Shown: piece by piece, positions 29,386 through 42,544 of the stretch | How the letters are laid out: every line of letters starts with the position of its first letter | Numbering within the stretch: the stretch's first letter is position 1 | Assembly: GCA_021741355.1 (NCBI GenBank) | Contig: JAIOXZ010000015.1 | Location: forward strand, 27,430-91,429 | Direction: 5' to 3' | DNA length: 64,000 nt | Source: Caulobacter sp. | GTDB taxonomy: Bacteria > Pseudomonadota > Alphaproteobacteria > Caulobacterales > Caulobacteraceae | The notes under the pieces: generated by a model | Databases searched by the model: none | What the model was told of the DNA's origin: nothing | Seen by the model: only the letters and a program-made list of their open reading frames with translations | Position numbers and translations under genes: made by a program

Positions 29386-29407
29386 TGGGTAACGTTGAGT
29401 TTACCCA
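29386..29407. promoter_or_regulatory. Dyad upstream of otsBA
   Basis: TGGGTAA (29386-29392) and TTACCCA (29401-29407) are perfect 7-base arms around 8 bases. The surrounding 190 bases are the most AT-rich intergenic stretch in the window. It is a candidate operator or promoter element for otsBA. No regulator is assigned. Confidence 0.4.
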
Positions 29408-29484
29408 AAGTTTATCGAGGGCACCTTTAGAGTAATAAATAGTTGGCCGTGAATCCGAAAATCAGTTGTTTAAAATAATCATGA

Positions 29485-29523
29485 CGCCCCGTTTCTCGGA
29501 TATTTTCCATTTCAGGCGGGGCG
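29485..29523 (-). terminator. Weak hairpin downstream of parE
   Basis: CGCCCCG (29485-29491) and CGGGGCG (29517-29523) flank a 25-base loop just after the parE stop on the minus strand, followed by AT-rich sequence including ATTATTTTAAA. Plausible parE terminator. Confidence 0.4.
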
Positions 29524-29536
29524 ATTACATGGAAGT

Positions 29537-31594
<2,058 letters not shown>

Positions 31595-31669
31595 GACACG
31601 TCAGTTTCGAACGATTCGGGAACGACGGGGTATGCGGCGAATGAGGCCGGAGGGGCAAGAGGTCTACGC

Positions 31670-31782
31670 TCCCTCCCCTTTATGGGGAGGGTGGTCCCGC
31701 AGGGACCGGGTGGGGAATCGGGCCGCTGCCCCACCCTGGCCGGCAAGCCGGCCTGTCCCTCCCCATAAAGGGGAGGGAGGAC
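31670..31782. repeat. Family-2 palindrome, empty copy
   Basis: CCCTCCCCTTTATGGGGAGG at the left, GGGTGGGGAATCGG near the centre, then CCCCACCC, a GGCCGGCAAGCCGGCC hairpin and CCCTCCCCATAAAGGGGAGG at the right. It lies between the amidohydrolase pair and parE, which point the same way. Confidence 0.9.
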
Positions 31783-31787
31783 TGACT

Positions 31788-33133
31788 CTACTGATACGCC
31801 GGCGGATACCCCATCGCGCCGGGGGTCGCGTAGCGGTCGCGTAGTTCGAAGGCCCGGGCGCCCTGCGGCTGCTCGACGCCGCCGATAAACACGGCTTTCG
31901 GCCAGGACGAGGTTTCCAGCGGATCGCCCGTCCACAGGACGACATCGGCCTCCTGGCCCACGATCAGCGACCCGACGCCGGTCATGCCCCAGATCTTCGC
32001 CACATTGGCGGTGACCGTGGCCATGGCGGCATCTCGCGGCAGGCCGTTGGCGACCGCCAGGCCGGCGTTGAAGCGTTGCTGGCGCATGTTGTTCAGGTCA
32101 CGGCTGCCCATGATCGCCACGGTGACTCCGGCGGCCTGCAGGCGGGCGGCGTTGTCGAGGCGGGCGGCGAGGCTTTCGAAGCTGTCGGGCAGGTCGGTCT
32201 GGCTGTCGAGGATCACCCCGACGCCGGCCGCCGCGATCTGCGGCGCAACCAGCCAGCCTTCGGCCGCGCCCTCGAGGATGATCTTGATCTTCTCCTCGCG
32301 GGCCAGGCGCAGGACCTGCAGGATGTCGCTGGCGCGGTTGACCCTCACGAGCAGGGGCGTACGCCCCTCGACCACCGGGATCAGGGCCTCCAGGTCGACG
32401 CGCGACAGGCCGAACTCGCGGGTCTCGCCGCGGTCATAGGCGGCGCGGTTGCGGGCGAAGGCGCGGGCGTCCTCAAAAGCCGCCCTGACCAGCACCAGCG
32501 CCGCGCCGCGCGAGCCGCCGGCATTGCGGGCGCCGGCCTCGCCGAGATCCAGCGTCACCGCCACACGGGCGCGGACAACGGGGTCCAGATCGCCAGCGGC
32601 CAGGCCGACGATCGCCGCCTGGCCCGCGAACATCATCGGCTCGGCGTCATCGCCACCGCCGCCGCCCGCGAACTCCCGGGCGCCGCCGTCGTCATGCTTG
32701 TGACCGTCGCCGCCGCCGCCGCGCGAAAGCACCGGGGTGGCGACCACGCGGGTCAGGCCGGTCTGGCGCGCCAGCGGGATCATCGTGCTGGCGGGATTGA
32801 CGCCGTAGCTGATGTCGAACCCGGCCGAGAGCTTGCCCGAGCGGTCGTCGCGGGTGGAAGTCACCTGCTCGACTTCGGTCACCGTCAGGCTGGACGAGGG
32901 GGCGATCAGGCCGGGCGACACGGTGCCGCCGGCGGCGTCGATCACCCGGGCGCCGGCCGGGGCCGAAACGCCGGCGCCGAGCGCGAGGATCCTGCCGTCC
33001 CTGAGCACGATCGTCCCGCTGGGGATGGTGCCCGCCGGGGAGGCCGTCTCGAGCCGGGCGTTGATGATGGCCACCGTCTCGGCGGCGGCCGGTGTCGCCA
33101 GCGCGAGCGTGGCGAGAGCGAGGAGGGCGCGTT

Positions 33134-33137
<4 letters not shown>
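31788..33137 (-). CDS. Exported amidohydrolase-like protein without metal ligands
   Basis: A 449-residue protein with a signal peptide (MKRALLALATLALATPAAA) and the composite amidohydrolase fold. The expected strand-1 HxH after PGLI is missing: the sequence is SPGLIAPSSSLTVTEV. The usual downstream His positions are also replaced (RVNRASDI, ILEGAAEGW). The C-terminal sandwich (GSLIVGQEADVVLWTGDPLE) is intact. It is therefore probably a non-catalytic partner. It overlaps the stop of the upstream, apparently active paralogue by 4 bases. Confidence 0.85.
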
Positions 33138-34597
<1,460 letters not shown>

Positions 34598-34729
34598 CGC
34601 CTCACCCCGGACTCGAAGGGCGGCAGATCAGACCAAATGTCGCCGTTGATCAAGGGCGCTTGAAGCCTTCTCGACAGTGCGGCGTTGAAAGCCCAGCATC
34701 CGGGCGAGGGACCTGGACGGAGACGACCG

Positions 34730-35089
34730 ATGAGACGCTTCTTCAAGGTTGGCCTGGCGGTGAGCCTGGCGATGGTTCTGGGCGCGGCCTGCGAGTCGGC
34801 GGGCGGCGCGCCGGCGCCAACCCCGCCACCGGGTCGCGCGCCCGTCGCCGAGGGCGGCATGTGCGGCGGCATCGCCGGCTTCCAGTGTCAGGCCGGCCTG
34901 TATTGCAGCATGACGCCGGAGATGCAGACCACCGCCGACGGCTCGGGAACCTGCCGCAAGCGGCCGCAGATGTGCACGCGGGAATACCGGCCCGTCTGCG
35001 GCGCCGACGGCAAGACCTACGGCAACGCCTGCACCGCCGCCGCCGCCGGGGTCAGCGTCGCAGCGCCCGGCGAGTGCAATCCCGGCTGA
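34730..35089 (+). CDS. Lipoprotein with Kazal-type protease inhibitor domain
   Basis: A 119-residue exported protein. The signal peptide ends in a lipobox-like VLGAACES (Cys about 20), followed by a Pro-rich linker, a Cys-rich stretch CGGIAGFQCQAGLYC, and a Kazal-like module CTREYRPVCGADGKTYGNAC ending PGEC. The VCGxDGxTYxNxC pattern is diagnostic for Kazal domains, which inhibit serine proteases. I chose the ATG at 34730 because the signal peptide begins there. It is divergent from the amidohydrolase lipoprotein. Confidence 0.88.
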   Translation: MRRFFKVGLAVSLAMVLGAACESAGGAPAPTPPPGRAPVAEGGMCGGIAGFQCQAGLYCSMTPEMQTTADGSGTCRKRPQMCTREYRPVCGADGKTYGNACTAAAAGVSVAAPGECNPG

Positions 35090-35141
35090 CTGTGACTGCA
35101 AAGCGATTGAAGGCGGGCGGAGGGCAGGGCAGTCTTCGCGC

Positions 35142-36245
35142 ATGAAGCGCGTTCTGTCTTCCGTCGCCCTGGCCGCTGGTCTGGCCGTCTGCACCTTCCC
35201 GGGCCTGGCCGTCGCAGGCGGGGTCAAGTCGCCGTGGCAGCTGGGCCTGCTGGAATCCTGCAAGTCCGAAGCCTTCGTCGCCGAGACCCAGAAGAAGGCC
35301 GCCGCCAAGGATGTCGAGGCGATGGCCGCGCTCGGCTATCTCTATTCCGAAGCCTGCGGCGTGCCCTTCGACGCCGAGGAGGCAGCGCGGCTCTGGCTGG
35401 CCGCGGCCGGGCAGGGGCAGGCCGACGCGATGGCCTCGCTCGGCTACGTCTATGGCGAGGGGATCGGCGTCGAACAAAGCGCCGAGCAGGCGCTGCGCTG
35501 GACCCGCGCGGCGGCCGAGCGCGGCAATGTGCGGGGGCTGTTCAATCTGGGCGTGACCTACGACCTCGGCCTGGGCGTGCCTGTTGACAAGGCCGAAGCC
35601 GCGCGCTGGTACCAGGCCGCCATCGCCCAGGGCGACACCGACGCGATGCACAACATGGCCATCATGCTGCTCAAGGGTGAGGGCGGCGAGAAGGACGAGA
35701 AGGCGGCGGCCGGACTGTGGAAACAGGCGGCGGACCTCGGCGACGCCGACGGAATGGCCCAGATGGGCGCCATGGCCTACTGGGGCAAGGGCATGGACAA
35801 GGACCTCGCGGCGGCCATGCGCTGGTGGCGCGCGGCGGCCGACAGGGGCGACGTCGGCTCGATGTTCTTCATCGGCCTGATGTACGAAACGGGCGAGGGC
35901 GTGCCGGTCGACGACGTCGAGGCGCTGACCTGGATCCGCAAGGCCGCCAACAAGGAAGACGCCAACGCCATGGTCAACATGGGCATCCGCAGCGTCGCCG
36001 GCAAAGGCGTCGCCCGCGATGCGCGACAGGCGCGGCGCTGGTGGGAAGCCGCGGCGCGGAAGGGCCACGGCGACGCGATGTACTATCTCGGGATGCTGTT
36101 TTCCGAAGGCGACGAAGGCGTGGCGCAGGACGAGGCGGCCGCGATCCGCTGGCTGCGCCAGGCGGCGCAGGCCGGCAACCCGGAAGCCGCCCGCGTCCTG
36201 CGCCAGAGCGGCATCGGCGTCGTGACGCCGGGCGAGGCGCTGTAG
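35142..36245 (+). CDS. Exported Sel1-repeat protein
   Basis: A 367-residue protein with a signal peptide (cleavage near LAVAGG, residue 27) and about eight Sel1-like repeats of 36 residues (for example AMASLGYVYGEGIGVEQSAEQAL, broken across LGYVYGEG and later LGMLFSEGDEG). Sel1 repeats form alpha-solenoid scaffolds for protein contacts, here in the periplasm. The final repeats end near residue 355. Its partner is unknown. It follows the Kazal lipoprotein by 52 bases on the same strand. Confidence 0.9.
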   Translation: MKRVLSSVALAAGLAVCTFPGLAVAGGVKSPWQLGLLESCKSEAFVAETQKKAAAKDVEAMAALGYLYSEACGVPFDAEEAARLWLAAAGQGQADAMASLGYVYGEGIGVEQSAEQALRWTRAAAERGNVRGLFNLGVTYDLGLGVPVDKAEAARWYQAAIAQGDTDAMHNMAIMLLKGEGGEKDEKAAAGLWKQAADLGDADGMAQMGAMAYWGKGMDKDLAAAMRWWRAAADRGDVGSMFFIGLMYETGEGVPVDDVEALTWIRKAANKEDANAMVNMGIRSVAGKGVARDARQARRWWEAAARKGHGDAMYYLGMLFSEGDEGVAQDEAAAIRWLRQAAQAGNPEAARVLRQSGIGVVTPGEAL

Positions 36246-36311
36246 CGAGGCGGCGCGCCGCGAGCGCCTCCGGAGCACTCCCTAGGGGCCGCACCTCAAT
36301 GGGCATGGATC

Positions 36312-36358
36312 GGGCGACGGCCTAAGTCCGTTGCATGATGTGAGATGTCACGTCGCCC
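36312..36358. promoter_or_regulatory. Dyads upstream of alternative oxidase
   Basis: GGGCGAC (36312-36318) and GTCGCCC (36352-36358) enclose a smaller dyad GTGAGATGTCAC (36340-36351). It ends 21 bases before the oxidase start, so it could bind a regulator or form a leader hairpin. The GTGA/TCAC spacing does not fit standard Crp/Fnr sites. Confidence 0.3.
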
Positions 36359-36379
36359 CGATCAAAACGAGTGAGCCCT

Positions 36380-37066
36380 ATGACCGCCCCACACGTGGAC
36401 TTGTCCGTCCACCATCGTCCCCAGGCCGTGTCCGACCGTATCGCGTTCGGCTTCGTGAGGGTGCTGCGCTTCTGCGCCGACACCTTCTTCGCCAAGCGCT
36501 ATGGCCACCGCGCGGTCGTGCTTGAAACGGTCGCGGCCGTCCCGGGCATGGTCGGGGCGACGCTGAACCACCTCAAGTGCCTGCGCCGGATGGAAGACGA
36601 CCGCGGCTGGATCAAGACGCTGATGGACGAGGCCGAGAACGAACGCATGCACCTGATGACCTTCATCGAGGTCAGCAAGCCGACGGCCTTCGAACGGTTC
36701 GTGGTCGTCGCCGTGCAGTGGGTGTTCTACCTGTTCTTCTTCGGGCTCTATCTCGTGTCGTCGCGGACGGCGCACAGGGTGGTCGGCTATTTCGAGGAAG
36801 AAGCGGTCATCAGCTACACCAACTACCTTCAGGAGATCGATGAGGGCCGGTCAGAGAACCTGCCCGCGCCGGCGCTGGCGCGCCGCTACTGGGACCTGCC
36901 CGCGACGGCGACCCTGCGCGATGTCATTGAGGTCGTCCGCGCCGACGAGGCTCACCACCGGGATGTGAACCACGGCTTCGCCAACGAGCTGGCCGGCCTG
37001 CCATCCGGCCCCGTGGCCGCCTGTCCGCCGCACGTGGTGCTGGAGCCGATCTGGAAGTCGGCCTGA
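36380..37066 (+). CDS. aox: Alternative oxidase (di-iron ubiquinol oxidase)
   Basis: A 228-residue membrane-associated quinol oxidase that passes electrons from ubiquinol to oxygen without pumping protons. The four conserved blocks carrying the di-iron ligands are present: [31 protein letters not shown] and [11 protein letters not shown]. Two hydrophobic helices fit membrane attachment. I chose the ATG at 36380 ([10 protein letters not shown]) over a GTG three codons upstream. Bacterial members are known in Novosphingobium and a few other alphaproteobacteria. It stands alone, so it is a branch to the respiratory chain, perhaps stress-induced. Confidence 0.93.
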   Translation: MTAPHVDLSVHHRPQAVSDRIAFGFVRVLRFCADTFFAKRYGHRAVVLETVAAVPGMVGATLNHLKCLRRMEDDRGWIKTLMDEAENERMHLMTFIEVSKPTAFERFVVVAVQWVFYLFFFGLYLVSSRTAHRVVGYFEEEAVISYTNYLQEIDEGRSENLPAPALARRYWDLPATATLRDVIEVVRADEAHHRDVNHGFANELAGLPSGPVAACPPHVVLEPIWKSA

Positions 37067-37090
37067 CGAACGCCGGGCCAGACGGCAAAA

Positions 37091-37114
37091 GGGCCGGAGA
37101 TCGCTCTCCGGCCC
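37091..37114 (+). terminator. Hairpin downstream of alternative oxidase
   Basis: GGGCCGGAGA and TCTCCGGCCC pair perfectly around TCGC, 24 bases after the oxidase stop. The A-run before it (AAAA) would favour termination on the opposite strand, while the T-run on this strand is lacking. Confidence 0.6.
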
Positions 37115-37153
37115 TCTGGATGTCGGGGACATGCACCGCTGGTGCGTGTCCCC

Positions 37154-38200
37154 TAGAGCACGCTTGGTTTAGATTGACGCATAGCCGGCGTGACGGATGT
37201 AGTTTGCGCATTCCTGGGCGCTGAACAGGTCGAGGAGAGCTCCGATGCGGCGCCAGACGGCCTCGATGGAGCGTTCGTCCGCCTTTCGTAGCTGGCTCTT
37301 GAGCTTGGAGAAGACCTGCTCGATGGGGTTGAGGTCGGGGCTGTAGGGCGGCAGGAACAGCAGGTGGGCGCGAGCCTTGCGGATGGCCTTTCGGACGTCC
37401 TCGCCCTTGTGGCTGCCGAGGTTGTCCATGATCACCACGTCGCCGGGCTTGAGCGTGGGGACCAGGGTCTGCTCGACGTAGGCCAGGAACCAGGCGGCGT
37501 TGATCGGCTGATCGAGCACCAGCGGGGCGGTGATCCCCTCCGTTCGCAGGGCGGCGACGAAGGTCATCGTCTTCCAGTGCCCGTGTGGGACGCCGGCCAG
37601 AAGCCGCGCGCCGCGCCGGGCCCGGCCGTGGGTGCGGGTCATGTTGGTCTTGGCCCAGGTCTCGTCGATGAACACCAGGCGGCGGGGGTCGAGCTTACTC
37701 TGATGCCGCTTCCACCGCGCCCGCTTGCGGGCCACGTCCGGCCGGTCCTGCTCGGCCGCGTGGAGTGTTTTTTTTGAGGGTCAGCCCCTCGCGCCTGAAG
37801 AACGACCAGACCGCATACGGGCCCGCCTTCACGCCGCGCTCGGCCAACTCCGCCGACAGCGCCCGCAGCGTCAGGTCCGGCTTCTCGGCGATCCGGGCCA
37901 GCACCCATTCGCGCTCGCCCTCCAGCGCCGGCTTGCGATGGCCGCCTACCTGGTCAGGCGCCACGCTGCCCGTCCGGCGCACCCGCTGCAGCCACTTCAC
38001 CGCGACCGACGCGCTCACCCCGAACCGCCGCGCCGCCGACCGACGGCTCTCCCCGGCCTCCACCGCCGCCACCAGCTTCTCACGCAGATCCATCGAATAG
38101 GGTCGAACCATGCAGGCTGGCCTCCGCCCAGCCCACATCTTGAATCACGATCCGCCCCAAACGGGAATCCCGCGATTCAATCAAACCCAAGCGCGCTCTA
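37154..38200 (-). mobile_element. IS630-family insertion sequence
   Basis: Terminal inverted repeats GAGCACGCTTGGTTTAGATT (from 37156) and, inverted, GAGCGCGCTTGGGTTTGATT (ending 38198) match at most positions (21 of 24 including the TA). TA dinucleotides at 37154-37155 and 38199-38200 are the expected target duplication of this family. The element is about 1.04 kb and carries one transposase read in two frames. It split a pre-existing doublet palindrome. Confidence 0.9.
37169..38111 (-). CDS. IS630-family transposase in two frames (orfA/orfB)
   Basis: The N-terminal part (38111 to about 37770) carries a helix-turn-helix: [20 protein letters not shown]. The C-terminal part (about 37770 to 37169) carries the DDE catalytic core: Asp in FIDETWAKT, Asp in IMDNLGSHK and Glu in [11 protein letters not shown]. 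The frames join at a run of eight A residues on the coding strand (37768-37775), where a +1 shift turns KKNTPRG into [10 protein letters not shown]. This can be programmed slippage, typical of some IS630 elements, or an inactivating one-base expansion. Confidence 0.85.
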
Positions 38201-38256
38201 GAACCCGGTCGCTCGATTGGGGGACACGTACCTGAAGGTACATGTCCCCAAGCCGG

Positions 38257-39666
38257 CTAGCACTTGTAATACATGTCGAATTCGACGGGGTGCGGGTGCA
38301 GCTGGAGGCGCATGACCTCTTCCATCTTCAGCTCGATGTAGCTGTCGATGAAGTCGTCATCCATCACGCCGCCCTTCTTGAGGAAGGCGCGATCCTTGTC
38401 GAGGTTCTCCAGGGCTTCGCGCAGCGAGCCGCAGACTTCCGGGATCTTCTTCTGCTCGCGGGGCGGCAGGTCGTAGAGGTTCTTGTCGGCGGGCGCGCCC
38501 GGATCGATGCGGTTCTCGATGCCGTCCAGGCCGGCCATCAAGAGGGCCGTGAAGGTCAGGTACGGGTTGCCCATGGGATCGGGGAACCGGCACTCGATGC
38601 GCTTGCCCTTGGGGCTGTCGACGTGCGGGATGCGGATCGAGGCGGAGCGGTTGCGGCTGGAGTAGGCCAGCTTCACCGGCGCTTCGTAGCCCGGGACCAG
38701 ACGCTTGTAGCTGTTGGTCGTCGAGTTGGAGAAGGCGTTGATCGCCTTGGCGTGCTTGATGATGCCGCCGATGTACCACAGGCACATCTGCGACAGGCCC
38801 GCGTACTGGTCGCCGGCGAACAGCGGCTTGCCGTCGTTCCAGATCGACTGGTGCACGTGCATGCCCGAGCCGTTGTCGGCGAACATCGGCTTGGCCATGA
38901 AGGTGGCGGTCTTGCCGTAGGCGTGGGCCACGTTGTGGATCACGTACTTATAGAGCTGCAGGCGGTCGGCCATGGTGATCATGGTGTCGAACTTCAGGCC
39001 CAGCTCATGCTGCGCGGGCGCCACCTCGTGGTGGTGCTTTTCCGGCTTCATGCCGAGCTCGCCCATGACGGCCAGCATCTCGCCGCGCAGGTCCTGGGCG
39101 CTGTCGATCGGGTTCAGCGGGAAATAGCCGCCCTTCGGACCCGGGCGGTGGCCCATGTTGCCTTCAGGATAGGCCTTGCCGGTGTTGGCCGGCAGTTCGG
39201 TGGAGTCGTAGCTGTAGCCGGTGTTGTGCGGGTCGGTGGACCACTTCACGTCGTCGAAGATGAAGAACTCGGCTTCCGGGCCGAAGTAGACGGTGTCGCC
39301 CACGCCCGAGGACTTCACATAGGCCAGGGCCGTCTTGGCCATGGAGCGCGGGTCGCGGTTGTAGGGGGTGCCCGTGTCCGGGTTCACCACGTCGCAGAAC
39401 AGGCACAGGGTGGTCTGCTGGTAGAAGGGGTCGATGTAGGCGGTCGACAGGTCCGGACGCAGCTTCATGTCCGACTCGTTGATGGCCTTCCAGCCGGCGA
39501 TCGACGAGCCGTCGAACATCGTGCCGTCTTCCAGGAAATCATCGTCGACGAGGTCGATGTCGAAGGTGACGTGCTGCATCTTCCCGCGAATATCGGTGAA
39601 GCGGACGTCGACGTATTTGACGTCCTTTTCCTTGATCATCGCGAGAATGTCTTTGGCCTTGGCCAT
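38257..39666 (-). CDS. glnA: Glutamine synthetase type I
   Basis: A 469-residue enzyme joining ammonia and glutamate. It has [15 protein letters not shown] at the N-terminus, the signature block for glutamate/ATP sites [21 protein letters not shown] and the adenylylation tyrosine about Tyr398 in NLYDLPPRE, so it should be regulated by GlnE. The ATG at 39666 gives the family-standard length. It follows glnB on the same strand after 55 bases, the classic glnBA arrangement controlled by nitrogen status. The stop is eight bases beyond a doublet palindrome half. Confidence 0.98.
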   Translation of the reverse strand: MAKAKDILAMIKEKDVKYVDVRFTDIRGKMQHVTFDIDLVDDDFLEDGTMFDGSSIAGWKAINESDMKLRPDLSTAYIDPFYQQTTLCLFCDVVNPDTGTPYNRDPRSMAKTALAYVKSSGVGDTVYFGPEAEFFIFDDVKWSTDPHNTGYSYDSTELPANTGKAYPEGNMGHRPGPKGGYFPLNPIDSAQDLRGEMLAVMGELGMKPEKHHHEVAPAQHELGLKFDTMITMADRLQLYKYVIHNVAHAYGKTATFMAKPMFADNGSGMHVHQSIWNDGKPLFAGDQYAGLSQMCLWYIGGIIKHAKAINAFSNSTTNSYKRLVPGYEAPVKLAYSSRNRSASIRIPHVDSPKGKRIECRFPDPMGNPYLTFTALLMAGLDGIENRIDPGAPADKNLYDLPPREQKKIPEVCGSLREALENLDKDRAFLKKGGVMDDDFIDSYIELKMEEVMRLQLHPHPVEFDMYYKC

Positions 39667-39721
39667 GTGCCCTATCCCCTGAGCTTGTGGTGCGAAACAG
39701 TATGGTTGGTCGTGCGTAGAA

Positions 39722-40102
<381 letters not shown>

Positions 40103-40277
40103 TCACAGCGCTTCAAGGCCTGACGCCCCGGACGCGCGTTGCAGCGCAGCGTAAGGGATGGGGCGCCCATCAAACAGGCGCCCGGCGCCCAAGACAAGGG
40201 CATGTCGTCAAAGGCCTTGGTTGCCGCCGGGTCAGGGCGATACCGAGACGGAAAAGCAGGCTGAAGGGAGTGGAACG

Positions 40278-41822
40278 ATGCGCGACGACACACCGGTGAT
40301 CATCGGAGCGGGTCAATTCACGTATCGGGGCCCGGCGAACACCTCGCCGTCTCCGCTGGAGTTGCTCAAGATCGCGGCGGAACGCGCCGTGACCGACGCC
40401 GGTCTGGGGGCCGAGGCCCTGGCCGGTCTCGACGGGGTGGCCGTGGTCGGTTTCACCATCGACGCACCCGGCGCGCTGTCGCAGCTGCCGTTTCCGCGCC
40501 TGAAGAATCCGCCCGCGTCGTTCGCCAGGTCGGTCGGGGCCGACACGACCTTCGAAATCTACACCCACATGGGCGGCAACAGCCCCCAGCAGGTGATCAA
40601 CACCCTGTGCGAGCGGATCGCCCGCGGTGAGAACGAGCTGACCATCGCCGTCGGCGCCGAGTTCCTCGGCTCGCTGATGAAGCGGCTGAAGGGCGGGGCG
40701 GGCTTCGCCGGCTGGGAGGACCCCTACGCGATCGAGGACGAGCCGAAGCGGATGGGCGATCCGCGTCCCGGCACCACGCCGCAGGAAAACGCCCACGGCC
40801 TGAACCGGCCGATCAACGTCTATCCGATGTTCGAGAACGCGCTGCGGGCGCGTGACGGCCGCTCGATCGACGACCACCAGAAGCGCCTGGGCAAGCTGTT
40901 CGCGCCGTTCAGCAAGGTCGCGTCGATGAACCCGCACGCCTGGTTCCCGACCGAGCGCAGCGAGGCCGAACTGGTCACGGTCACCGACCAGAACCGGATG
41001 ATCAGCTTCCCCTACCCGAAATACCTCAACGCCATCATGGAGGTGGACCAGTCCGCCGGCGTGATCATCGCCAGCGTGCGCAAGGCGCGCGAGCTGGGCG
41101 TGCCCGAGGACAAATGGGTGTTCCTGCACGGCTGCGCCGACGCCAGCGACCTCTGGTACCCGTCGGACCGTCAGGACTTCCACTCGAGCCCGGCGATGCG
41201 ACTGACCGGCAAGCGCGCCTTCGAGATGGCCCGCATCGGCCTCGACGACCTCGACTTCATCGACCTCTATTCCTGCTTCCCGATCGCGGTGGAGGTCGGG
41301 GCCGAAGAGCTGGGGCTGTCGCTGGACGATCCGCGCGGCCTGACCGTCACCGGCGGGCTGCCCTACATGGGCGGGCCGGGCAACAACTACGCGATGCACT
41401 CGATCGCCACGATGATGGGCAAGCTGCGCGATCGTCCGCAGAGCTGGGGCCTGTGCACGGCCAACGGCTGGTACCTGACCAAGCAGTCGGTCGGCATCTA
41501 CTCGACCACGCCGCTGCAGGGGACCTGGGAGCGCGAGGATCCGGCGGTGATCCAGCGCCAGATCGACGCCCTGCCGCATCCGGCGCTGGTCGAGCATCCC
41601 GAGGGGCCGGCGACCATCGAGGCCTACACCGTGGTGCACACCCGCGACGGCTATCACATGGGCATCGTCTTCGGCCGCGACAGCCACGACCGCCGCTTCA
41701 TCGCCGTGACGCCGGATGACGAGGCGACCCTGCGCGACCTCGAGGGCCGCGAGGGCGTGGGCCGCACGGGGACCGTGGGCCGGCATCCGGACGGCAAGCG
41801 GAACCTGTTCACACCGGACTAG
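40278..41822 (+). CDS. Thiolase-superfamily acetyl-CoA acetyltransferase-like protein
   Basis: A 514-residue protein of the thiolase fold, in the SCP2-thiolase-like branch often annotated as acetyl-CoA acetyltransferase. It starts TPVIIGAGQFTYRG, has ELTIAVGAEFLGSL, DLYSCFPIAVEVGAEELG and GGLPYMGGPGNNYAMHS. The classical active-site cysteine context is altered, so the true reaction is uncertain. A C-terminal OB-like segment with EAYTVVHTRDG follows. GAAGGGAG precedes the ATG. It is divergent from glnB. Confidence 0.82.
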   Translation: MRDDTPVIIGAGQFTYRGPANTSPSPLELLKIAAERAVTDAGLGAEALAGLDGVAVVGFTIDAPGALSQLPFPRLKNPPASFARSVGADTTFEIYTHMGGNSPQQVINTLCERIARGENELTIAVGAEFLGSLMKRLKGGAGFAGWEDPYAIEDEPKRMGDPRPGTTPQENAHGLNRPINVYPMFENALRARDGRSIDDHQKRLGKLFAPFSKVASMNPHAWFPTERSEAELVTVTDQNRMISFPYPKYLNAIMEVDQSAGVIIASVRKARELGVPEDKWVFLHGCADASDLWYPSDRQDFHSSPAMRLTGKRAFEMARIGLDDLDFIDLYSCFPIAVEVGAEELGLSLDDPRGLTVTGGLPYMGGPGNNYAMHSIATMMGKLRDRPQSWGLCTANGWYLTKQSVGIYSTTPLQGTWEREDPAVIQRQIDALPHPALVEHPEGPATIEAYTVVHTRDGYHMGIVFGRDSHDRRFIAVTPDDEATLRDLEGREGVGRTGTVGRHPDGKRNLFTPD

Positions 41823-41840
41823 TCACATCCGCTCCTTTCG

Positions 41841-41953
41841 CCGTCATGGCCCGGCTTGTCCGGGCCACCCATGCGCGGTGAGGCGGGACGACTGGCCGCA
41901 AAATCGGCATCATGAGGTGTTCTTGGGTGGCCCGGACGAGCCGGGCCATGACG
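41841..41953. repeat. Family-3-like palindrome
   Basis: CCGTCATGGCCCGGCTTGTC at the left and CGAGCCGGGCCATGACGG at the right, with CGGGCCACCC/GGGTGGCCCG continuing the pairing. It lies between two genes on the same strand. Confidence 0.85.
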
Positions 41954-41966
41954 GAGTTTGTTTGAC

Positions 41967-42533
41967 ATGCGCACCTATATGATCCGCCACGGCAAGCCCT
42001 CGGCGACCTGGGGCGACCAGGACGATGATCCGGGTCTGGACGAGACCGGCCAGGCCCAGGCCCGGGCAGTGGCCGGGATCCTGATGTCCCTGCCGGCGGA
42101 ATCGCGGCCCACGCGCGTGGTCAGCTCGCCCCTGCGCCGGTGCCGCGAGACGGCCCAGCCGTTCGCCGATGCGCTCGGGGTGGAGCTGATCATCGATCCG
42201 ATGGTCGGCGAGATCCCGACACCGAAGGCGGTGAGTCACGCCGATCGCGGCGCCTGGCTGCGCGAGGCGTTCGCCGGCCGCTGGCAGGCCATCCAGGGCG
42301 ATCTCGACTACGACGTCTGGCGTCGCGGCGTCGCCGCGGCCATCGCCGGCTACCCCGGGGCGGCGGTGTTCAGTCACTATGTCGCGATCAACGCGGCGGT
42401 CTCGACGGTCACGGGGAGCGACCTGGTCATGGGTTTTCGGCCCGACCACTGCTCGATCCAGGTGTTCGGACACGACAATGGTGACTTGAACCTGATCGCC
42501 AAGGGGCGCGAAGCTTCGACCCAGGTCCTCTGA
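41967..42533 (+). CDS. Histidine phosphatase family protein
   Basis: A 188-residue phosphoglycerate mutase-like phosphatase. The catalytic RHG is in MIRHGKPS (residues 5-12), a basic pocket is in SSPLRRCRETA, and the second histidine is in VFSHYVAINA. The family includes small-molecule and protein phosphatases; the substrate cannot be assigned. I chose the ATG at 41967 over a TTG three codons upstream. The NAD(P)HX repair gene starts 12 bases after its stop, so they may be co-transcribed. Confidence 0.9.
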   Translation: MRTYMIRHGKPSATWGDQDDDPGLDETGQAQARAVAGILMSLPAESRPTRVVSSPLRRCRETAQPFADALGVELIIDPMVGEIPTPKAVSHADRGAWLREAFAGRWQAIQGDLDYDVWRRGVAAAIAGYPGAAVFSHYVAINAAVSTVTGSDLVMGFRPDHCSIQVFGHDNGDLNLIAKGREASTQVL

Positions 42534-42544
42534 AGGGAGACGCC

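Larger units (their letters stand above)
37125..38249. repeat. Family-4 doublet palindrome, split by an IS630 element
   Basis: Left half GGGGACATGCACC-GCT-GGTGCGTGTCCCC at 37125-37153; right half GGGGACACGTACC-TGAA-GGTACATGTCCCC at 38220-38249. The IS lies between them. Removing it (and one TA copy) gives a 21-base spacer, close to the 19-28 bases seen in the intact doublets at 52175, 57011 and 63789. Confidence 0.85.
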
